NCBI GenBank assembly: GCA_027310505.1
Contig: DAIDAS010000140.1
Location: 1 to 6,434, forward strand
Direction of reading: 5' to 3'
Length of the DNA: 6,434 nt
Origin: a bacterium
GTDB lineage: Bacteria > Pseudomonadota > Gammaproteobacteria > Burkholderiales > Methylophilaceae
Shown: piece after piece, positions 1-6,434 of the stretch
How positions within the stretch are numbered: the first letter of the stretch is position 1
Layout of the letters: each line of letters starts with the position of its first letter
Notes under the pieces: model-generated
Seen by the model: the letters and a program-made list of their open reading frames with translations, nothing else
What the model was told of the DNA's origin: nothing
Database searches by the model: none
Made by a program: the position numbers and the translations under genes

Positions 1-2010
<2,010 letters not shown>

Positions 2011-2012
<2 letters not shown>

Positions 2013-2027
2013 ACCAGCCTCTGGTTT
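2011..2027 (+). terminator. Short hairpin at clpA stop codon, possible weak terminator
   Basis: AAACCAG (2011-2017), loop CCT, CTGGTTT (2021-2027) is a perfect 7-bp inverted repeat that begins inside the clpA stop codon. The sequence after it (CGTTGTTC) is only partly T-rich and the stem has few GC pairs, so as an intrinsic terminator it would be weak. It could equally be an mRNA 3'-end stabiliser or chance. From here to about 2120 I see no other signal. Confidence 0.35.
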
Positions 2028-2121
2028 CGTTGTTCAGGGGGGAGGCACGCAGGGTGGCTTCCATCTCGACGAGCGTGGCCGTTTCCTTGAATGCGGCTGT
2101 TATTCTGCGTCAGTCCGCTGG

Positions 2122-2150
2122 ATACTAGATTAGTATTTACTAATATACTG
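2122..2150. promoter_or_regulatory. Overlapping palindromes, candidate repressor operator of sqr
   Basis: ATTAGTA-TT-TACTAAT (2129-2144) is a perfect 7-bp inverted repeat with a 2-base spacer. A second one, ATACTA-GAT-TAGTAT (2122-2127 and 2131-2136), overlaps it. The region therefore holds half-sites TACTA (2123), TAGTA (2131), TACTA (2138) and a degenerate TACTG (2146), spaced 8, 7 and 8 bases apart. The site covers the proposed sqr -35 box, so a bound protein would block transcription. sqr genes are often controlled by ArsR-family persulfide sensors (BigR, SqrR type) that bind AT-rich palindromes. That this is such a site is inference, and no regulator gene is present in the window. Confidence 0.5.
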
Positions 2151-2164
2151 ATTGTTGCTATAGT
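2136..2164 (+). promoter_or_regulatory. Putative sigma-70 promoter of sqr
   Basis: The -35 candidate TTTACT (2136-2141, four of six matches to consensus) is followed after exactly 17 bases by the -10 candidate TATAGT (2159-2164), which has an extended TG at 2156-2157. Transcription would begin near 2171, giving a leader of about 30 bases. The -35 lies inside the palindrome array, which is the usual layout for a repressed promoter. A second AT-rich hexamer, TAATAT (2141-2146), is a less well-placed alternative -10. Confidence 0.55.
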
Positions 2165-2202
2165 CGGTCAAAACCACTCTTCTTAACGGACGGGAGACGG
2201 AA

Positions 2203-3477
2203 ATGGCACATGTCGTGGTAATGGGCGCCGGTATCGGCGGCATGCCGATGGCTTACGAGTTGCGCGAGCAGTTGCGGGCTGAGGATACGGTTACGGTTAT
2301 TTCCGATACCGCCGATTTCCATTTCGTACCTTCCAACCCTTGGGTGGCTGTCAATTGGCGCAGCCGTGAAGATATTTCTTTCCCCATCGCGCCTTATTTC
2401 AAACGGAAAAACATCGATTTCATCCCGGTCGGCGCCAAGCGTGTGCATCCTGATGAAAACCAGGTCGAACTGAATGATGGTCGCAGCATTTCTTATGATT
2501 TCCTGGTGATCGCCACCGGGCCGCGCCTGGCATTTGAGGAAGTCGAGGGGCTGGGGCCGAGTGGGCATACGCATTCGGTCTGCCACGTCGATCACGCGGT
2601 CGAAGCGGCCAGGCATTGGGACGAGTTCGTCAAGGATCCGGGCCCGATCGTGATCGGCGCGGTGCAGGGCGCTTCCTGCTATGGGCCGGCCTATGAGTTC
2701 GCCTTCATCATGGAAACCGACCTGCGTCGTCGCAAAATCCGCCATCAGGTGCCGATGACTTATGTAACCGCCGAACCCTATATTGGGCATCTGGGACTGG
2801 GTGGTGTGGGCGATTCCAAGGGGTTTCTCGAATCGGCCATGCGCGACCGCCACATCAAGTGGATTTGCAATGCCAAGGTGAGCAGGGTCGAAGCAGGAAA
2901 GATGTACGTCACCGAGCATGACGAGAATGGCCAGCCGAAAAAGGAGCATGTGCTCGATTTCAAGTTTTCGATGATGCTGCCTGCCTTCAAAGGGGTGGAT
3001 GCGGTGATCGGTATCGAGGGGCTGACCAATCCGCGCGGCTTCATCCTGATCGACCCTTACCAGCGCAATCCCAAGTACCAGAACATCTACGCCGTCGGCG
3101 TGTGCGTGGCAATTCCGCCGGTAGAAGCGACCCCGATCCCTACCGGCGCACCCAAGACCGGCTACATGATCGAGACCATGGTGACGGCTACTGCGCGAAA
3201 TATCCGCGCCGTGCTGGATGGCAAGGAGCCTTCCGAAAAGCCGACATGGAACGCGATCTGCCTTGCCGATCTGGGTGATCGTGGTGCCGCATTCGTGGCC
3301 TTGCCGCAGATTCCGCCGCGCAACGTCAACTGGTTCCGCCACGGGCGCTGGGTGCACTGGGCCAAGGTCGCATTCGAGAAGTATTTCATCCGCAAGATGA
3401 AAACCGGTAGCACCGAGCCGGTGTACGAAAAGTACGTGCTCAAGCTGATGGGGATCAACAAGCTGCGCGGCGAGTAA
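2203..3477 (+). CDS. sqr: Sulfide:quinone oxidoreductase (Acidithiobacillus-like flavoprotein)
   Basis: This FAD enzyme of the disulfide-reductase superfamily sits on the cytoplasmic membrane as a monotopic protein. It oxidises sulfide to sulfane sulfur (polysulfide or persulfide) and passes electrons to quinone. The 424-residue protein has the dinucleotide motif GAGIGG at 8-13 and ATGP at 104-107. It also has three cysteines in the contexts known from A. ferrooxidans SQR: SVCHVDH (Cys127), GASCYGP (Cys159) and NAICLADLGDRGAA (Cys353). His131 and His196 match the two active-site histidines of that enzyme. The C-terminal part (about 378-424, with WVHWAKVAFEKYFIRKM) is the amphipathic membrane-binding tail that also closes the quinone pocket. 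There is no signal peptide or transmembrane span, as expected. The three cysteines argue against NDH-2; flavocytochrome c sulfide dehydrogenase would have a Tat signal. Start: ATG preceded by GGGAG at 2192-2196, six bases away. It stands alone, with no persulfide dioxygenase, rhodanese or regulator beside it in the window, and has its own promoter and likely operator. Confidence 0.94.
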   Translation: MAHVVVMGAGIGGMPMAYELREQLRAEDTVTVISDTADFHFVPSNPWVAVNWRSREDISFPIAPYFKRKNIDFIPVGAKRVHPDENQVELNDGRSISYDFLVIATGPRLAFEEVEGLGPSGHTHSVCHVDHAVEAARHWDEFVKDPGPIVIGAVQGASCYGPAYEFAFIMETDLRRRKIRHQVPMTYVTAEPYIGHLGLGGVGDSKGFLESAMRDRHIKWICNAKVSRVEAGKMYVTEHDENGQPKKEHVLDFKFSMMLPAFKGVDAVIGIEGLTNPRGFILIDPYQRNPKYQNIYAVGVCVAIPPVEATPIPTGAPKTGYMIETMVTATARNIRAVLDGKEPSEKPTWNAICLADLGDRGAAFVALPQIPPRNVNWFRHGRWVHWAKVAFEKYFIRKMKTGSTEPVYEKYVLKLMGINKLRGE

Positions 3478-3507
3478 GCGCAGTTTGTCAGAATGCGTCT
3501 TCGCGAT

Positions 3508-3537
3508 GCAAGATCGTCAATCGTCCCGATTGCTTGC
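3508..3537. terminator. Bulged hairpin between convergent sqr and pyrD
   Basis: CAATCG-TCC-CGATTG (3518-3532) forms a perfect 6-bp stem. It is extended by GCAAG (3508-3512) pairing with CTTGC (3533-3537), with five unpaired bases (3513-3517) on the left side. It lies about 30 bases after the sqr stop and about 50 bases beyond the pyrD stop, so it could serve both genes. There is no T-run on either strand, so a classical intrinsic terminator is not shown. It may be an mRNA end-protecting structure. I see no gene in 3478-3583. Confidence 0.35.
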
Positions 3538-3583
3538 CTAGCCGCATGTCACGCCATTGCTGGGGCTCCTCAGCGTGGTCGCC

Positions 3584-4597
3584 TTAGCCCAGCGCCCGAC
3601 AGACTTCCCTGACCAGGGCCGGTCCGCGATAGACGAGCCCGCTGTAGAGTTGTACCAGGCTGGCGCCGGCCTTGATCTTCTCTTCGGCATCAATGCCTTG
3701 CAGGATGCCGCCGACACCGATGATGGGGATTTCGTTGCCCAGGGCCAGCGACAACTGCTTGATCACGGCGGTAGATTTCAGGCGTACCGGCGCGCCGGAG
3801 AGGCCGCCTGTTTCCTGGGCATTGGGCATGCCTTCGACACCTTCGCGCGACAAGGTGGTGTTGGTGGCGATGACGGCATCCATTTTGTGGGCCAGCAGCA
3901 GATCGGCAATCTCGATGATTTGTTCGGTTTCGAGGTCGGGTGCAATCTTGAGCGCGATGGGAACGTATTTGCCGTGGGTATCGGCCAGGCTGGCTTGTTC
4001 CTGTTTCAGCGCGCTCAACAGCCCCGTCAGCGCCTCCTTGTCCTGCAGCTGGCGTAGGTTCTTGGTGTTTGGCGAGGAAATGTTGACCGTCACATAGCTG
4101 GCGTGTGCATAGACCTTGCGCAGGCAGATCAGGTAATCGTCGGTCGCACGTTCGATGGGCGTGTCGAAATTCTTGCCGACATTGATGCCCAGGATGCCGC
4201 GATAGTTGGCTTTTCTGACGTTGTCGACTAGCGCATCGACCCCGTCATTATTGAAACCAAAGCGATTGATCACCCCTTGCGCTTCCGGGATGCGGAACAG
4301 GCGAGGCTGTGGATTACCCGGCTGCGGGCGTGGCGTAACGGTGCCGACCTCGATGAAACCGAAGCCGAGTGCCGCCAGCGCATCGATATAGGCGCCGTTT
4401 TTATCCAGCCCGGCGGCGAGGCCGACCGGATTGGGAAAATCCAGCCCCATTACACGCCGCGTACGGCAAGAGGGGGGCTGCGGGAACAGGTGGCTGACGC
4501 CGGACAAGTGCGCGGCCTGCAACGCCTGCAATGTCAGGTGATGCGCACGTTCCGCATCGATGCGGAACAGCAATGGGCGAATAAAATTGTAGGTCAT
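3584..4597 (-). CDS. pyrD: Dihydroorotate dehydrogenase (quinone), class 2
   Basis: PyrD carries out the fourth step of de novo pyrimidine synthesis, oxidising dihydroorotate to orotate with FMN and passing electrons to membrane quinone. The 337-residue protein is almost the same length as E. coli PyrD (336) and aligns from its first residues (MTYNFIRPLLFRIDAERAH against MYYPFVRKALFQLDPERAH). The N-terminal helical segment (about 1-40) is the membrane- and quinone-binding part that marks class 2. Seen in order: AAGLDK 61-66, GTVTPRPQPGN 85-95, NRFGFNN 111-117, catalytic Ser175 in NISSPNT 172-178, KIAPD 217-221, TNTT 245-248, GGLSG 264-268, GVGGI 294-298 and YSG 318-320. A serine rather than cysteine as catalytic base also fits class 2. 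The start is fixed by this alignment, yet no Shine-Dalgarno is visible before it. The gene converges with sqr and diverges from the PilZ gene, so it is probably monocistronic. Confidence 0.97.
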   Translation of the reverse strand: MTYNFIRPLLFRIDAERAHHLTLQALQAAHLSGVSHLFPQPPSCRTRRVMGLDFPNPVGLAAGLDKNGAYIDALAALGFGFIEVGTVTPRPQPGNPQPRLFRIPEAQGVINRFGFNNDGVDALVDNVRKANYRGILGINVGKNFDTPIERATDDYLICLRKVYAHASYVTVNISSPNTKNLRQLQDKEALTGLLSALKQEQASLADTHGKYVPIALKIAPDLETEQIIEIADLLLAHKMDAVIATNTTLSREGVEGMPNAQETGGLSGAPVRLKSTAVIKQLSLALGNEIPIIGVGGILQGIDAEEKIKAGASLVQLYSGLVYRGPALVREVCRALG

Positions 4598-4603
4598 GGG
4601 CTA

Positions 4604-4609
4604 ATTTTA
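4604..4609 (-). promoter_or_regulatory. Candidate -10 box very close to pyrD start
   Basis: Read on the minus strand, TAAAAT (five of six matches to the -10 consensus) lies with only six bases between it and the pyrD ATG. Transcription from it would begin at or beside the ATG, giving a leaderless mRNA, which agrees with the lack of a Shine-Dalgarno. The only -35-like element, TTGCAA (4624-4629), is just 14 bases away, shorter than normal spacing. This is a weak, sequence-only proposal; a longer leader from an unseen promoter inside 4610-4700 is equally possible. Confidence 0.25.
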
Positions 4610-4652
4610 CAGGAATGCCGAGGTTGCAAGGGCATCGTGATGTGTGTGTATC

Positions 4653-4661
4653 TGGTAAGAT
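4653..4661 (+). promoter_or_regulatory. Candidate extended -10 for the PilZ-domain gene
   Basis: TGGTAAGAT has the TGn extension and a hexamer matching four of six consensus positions. Transcription would begin near 4668, about 26 bases before the TTG start. No -35 element is found at normal spacing, so confidence is low. A class of promoter other than sigma-70 (for example a flagellar sigma) was not recognised either. Confidence 0.2.
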
Positions 4662-4693
4662 TTCCCGGATAACGGCTGATTTAATGACATCAA

Positions 4694-5404
4694 TTGAGCG
4701 AATCGACCCCCAATCTCTCGGGTTTCCCCACGCGTGCCTACAAAATCGACGACTTGCGGTTGATGGTGGGGCATCGCTTGCAGCTTGATATTCCGGGGTG
4801 GGCAGAGCCGGCTTCGGCCAGATTGCTGGGCTATCTGAAAGGGGAAACGCTGATGGTGAAAATGGCCTCGGGGCAGTCGGCAGGCAGTTACCCGTTGGTC
4901 GAAGGGGATGCGCTCGATGTGCGTGGGTTTTCTGGGCGTATTGCCTTTACATTCAAGACCATGGTCGAGAAAGTTCGTTATTCCCCATACGCGTATTTCC
5001 ATCTGAAATTTCCGACATCCATACAGGGTACGGAAATTCGTCATGCCGAGCGCGTCCGCGTCAACCTGCCGGTGAAAGTCGTTGGTGCCAAGAGTGACGC
5101 GGGGTGGACGGTTGAGGCGGCAATCGCCGATATCAGTGCGGCAGGGGCAATGCTGGTTTCAGTGATCCCGCTGGGTGACGCAGGTGATCGTATTTCGCTG
5201 ACTTTCCGGTTCTGGGTGATGCCTAATGATTACGAGGTCAACATGAATGTTGCTGCGGTGATTCAGGCCGTTTCGGCGCCCCGGCAGGAGATGGATGGCG
5301 CGCGCTATGGGGTCAGATTTGAAGCGCTGCGATCCACGGATAGCATACTGCTGCAGAATCTGATTTATCAGCGGCTGCAGGAGAGCCCCGATGCCATTGT
5401 CTAG
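4694..5404 (+). CDS. YcgR-like PilZ-domain protein, probable c-di-GMP receptor
   Basis: This 236-residue cytoplasmic protein has the two-part layout of YcgR flagellar-brake proteins. An N-terminal beta-rich domain (about 16-110) is followed by a PilZ domain (about 115-232). The c-di-GMP-binding signature is complete: RxxxR at Arg116-Arg120 (RHAERVRVNLP), and DxSxxG at 146-151 (DISAAG). The end (GARYGVRFEAL, then LIYQRLQ near 224-229) is typical of PilZ C-termini. YcgR proteins bind c-di-GMP and act on the flagellar motor to slow swimming. No flagellar gene is in the window, so the target here is unknown. There is no signal peptide or transmembrane segment. Start: a TGA in frame at 4685-4687 leaves TTG at 4694 as the first possible start. 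The next ATG (4763, residue 24) has no better ribosome site and would cut into the N-domain. An out-of-frame ATG (4684) opens a 34-codon ORF across the start. The stop lies six bases from the end of convergent cysS. Confidence 0.85.
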   Translation: MSESTPNLSGFPTRAYKIDDLRLMVGHRLQLDIPGWAEPASARLLGYLKGETLMVKMASGQSAGSYPLVEGDALDVRGFSGRIAFTFKTMVEKVRYSPYAYFHLKFPTSIQGTEIRHAERVRVNLPVKVVGAKSDAGWTVEAAIADISAAGAMLVSVIPLGDAGDRISLTFRFWVMPNDYEVNMNVAAVIQAVSAPRQEMDGARYGVRFEALRSTDSILLQNLIYQRLQESPDAIV

Positions 5405-5410
5405 GCAGGC

Positions 5411-6434
5411 TTAAGCGCGCCGCCAGATCGTGCCCTGCGGGGTGTCTTCCAGTACGATGCCATTGTCCTGCAATGCCTTGCGGATGCGGTCGGCCTCGGC
5501 AAAATTCCTGTCTTTTTTGGCTGTGGCGCGTTCTGCGATCAGGCGTTCGATTTCTGCCGCATCGAGTCCGCCAGTCGGGGCTTCGCCCTGCAAAAAGTCT
5601 TCCGGTACGCGTTGCAGCAGGCCGAGAATGCCAGCCAGCGCCTTGAGTTGTGAGGCCGTTTGCGACTCATGGGTGCGGTTGACTTCGTTGGCCAGGTCGA
5701 ATAGCACGGCCACGGCTTCAGGAGTATTGAAATCGTCGTCCATGGCCGCCTTGAAGCGTACGGCGTAAGGGGTGTGCCAGTCTGTTGTGCCTGAGAGGGC
5801 ATCTGCGCCGCGCAGTGCCGTATACAGGCGAGTAAGCGCCTGCTTCGCGTCGTCCAGGTGCTGGTCGGAATAGTTGAGCGGGCTGCGGTAGTGCGCGCGC
5901 AGGATGAAAAAACGCAGCACTTCCGGGTCGTATTTTTTGAGCACTTCGCGAATGGTGAAAAAATTGCCCAGCGACTTGGACATTTTCTCGTCATCCACCC
6001 GTACGAAACCGTTGTGCATCCAATAGTTCACGTAGGTGCAGCTGTGTGCGCCTTCGGACTGGGCAATCTCGTTTTCGTGATGCGGAAATTGCAAATCCTG
6101 CCCGCCGCCATGGATGTCGAAGTGATAGCCGAGGTGATGCTCGCTCATGGCGGAACACTCAATGTGCCAGCCTGGTCGACCAGGCCCCCAAGGCGAATCC
6201 CAGGACGGCTCGCCGGGCTTGGCGGCTTTCCACAGCACGAAGTCGAGCGGGTCGCGTTTGTAAGTATCCACTTCGACGCGTTCGCCTGCACGCAGGTCTT
6301 CCAGGGATTTGCCTGAAAGTTTGCCGTAGCCATCGAAGCCGCGTACCGCGTAATAGACGTCGCCGTTGTCGGCACGATAGGCCAGCCCCTTTTTCTCCAG
6401 CGCGGCGATCAGGGTGAGCATATCGGGGATGTGG
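5411..6434 (-). CDS. cysS: Cysteinyl-tRNA synthetase (N-terminus beyond right window edge)
   Basis: CysRS is a monomeric class I aminoacyl-tRNA synthetase that joins cysteine to tRNA-Cys using ATP. The frame stays open to the right edge. Four codons (His-Ile-Pro-Asp) lie upstream of the Met codon at 6419-6421, so that Met is internal. By comparison with E. coli CysRS (461 residues), about 116 N-terminal residues are missing, including the HIGH motif and the first zinc ligand. Counting the Met at 6421 as residue 1: FVLWK 61-65, zinc ligands Cys89 (HIECSAM), His114 and Glu118 (FPHHENE), and the adenylate-site loop KMSKS 146-150 followed by LGNFFT. Next come the DALR-type helical domain with the MDDDFNTPEA segment 227-236, and the C-terminal anticodon-binding region ending GIVLEDTPQGTIWRRA. 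All visible key residues are present. It converges with the PilZ gene, with a six-base gap and no room for a separate terminator. Confidence 0.97.
   Translation of the reverse strand, partial: HIPDMLTLIAALEKKGLAYRADNGDVYYAVRGFDGYGKLSGKSLEDLRAGERVEVDTYKRDPLDFVLWKAAKPGEPSWDSPWGPGRPGWHIECSAMSEHHLGYHFDIHGGGQDLQFPHHENEIAQSEGAHSCTYVNYWMHNGFVRVDDEKMSKSLGNFFTIREVLKKYDPEVLRFFILRAHYRSPLNYSDQHLDDAKQALTRLYTALRGADALSGTTDWHTPYAVRFKAAMDDDFNTPEAVAVLFDLANEVNRTHESQTASQLKALAGILGLLQRVPEDFLQGEAPTGGLDAAEIERLIAERATAKKDRNFAEADRIRKALQDNGIVLEDTPQGTIWRRA

Noticed and set aside
2028..2120. Possible gene relic in the clpA-sqr gap, since both strands read with coding-like codons here
   Set aside because: The open stretches are under about 35 codons outside clpA, have no start with a ribosome site, and match no family I recognise. 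A protein search of 2028-2120 against relatives would settle it.
2158..3357. A 399-codon open frame on the minus strand, opposite sqr
   Set aside because: It lies almost wholly antisense to a well-supported SQR gene. Its translation is rich in His, Arg and Asp with no recognisable domain, as expected when a GC-biased gene is read backwards.
3557..4057. A 166-codon plus-strand frame opposite pyrD
   Set aside because: It overlaps the catalytic half of PyrD on the other strand and its translation resembles no family I know.
5858..6316. A 152-codon plus-strand frame opposite cysS
   Set aside because: It mirrors the conserved zinc-binding and KMSKS region of CysRS; it is a shadow of that gene.

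Overview
The window looks like a stretch of chromosome from a proteobacterium, most likely a chemolithotrophic betaproteobacterium (Nitrosomonadales/Gallionellaceae-like would fit). This rests on the protein families and their recalled similarity to known homologues, not on a database search. The DNA is moderately GC-rich throughout, apart from a short AT-rich patch before the sulfide:quinone oxidoreductase gene. No tRNA, rRNA, CRISPR array, insertion sequence or phage gene was seen.

Layout: clpA (plus strand, 5' end cut off by the window edge) runs to base 2012 and ends in a small hairpin. A 190-base gap follows, whose last third is AT-rich and carries a promoter overlapped by a palindrome. 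Then come sqr (plus, 2203-3477), a 106-base convergent gap with a bulged hairpin, pyrD (minus, 3584-4597), a 96-base divergent gap, a YcgR-like PilZ-domain gene (plus, 4694-5404), and cysS (minus, from 5411, N-terminus beyond the right edge). Adjacent strands alternate after sqr, so each of sqr, pyrD and the PilZ gene is probably its own transcription unit.

The genes do not form one pathway. ClpA is the unfoldase of the ClpAP protease. SQR oxidises sulfide and reduces quinone at the membrane. PyrD is the class 2 dihydroorotate dehydrogenase, which also feeds electrons into the quinone pool. The PilZ protein is a probable c-di-GMP receptor of the flagellar-brake type. CysS charges tRNA-Cys. 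I see a housekeeping neighbourhood with one energy-metabolism gene (sqr) and one signalling gene (PilZ) in it.

I found no convincing undescribed multi-gene system. The best leads are regulatory: an array of TACTA/TAGTA half-sites overlapping the sqr -35 box, and the unusual starts of the divergent pyrD/PilZ pair. PyrD may be leaderless, and the PilZ gene appears to start at TTG with no visible Shine-Dalgarno and with an overlapping out-of-frame ATG ORF.
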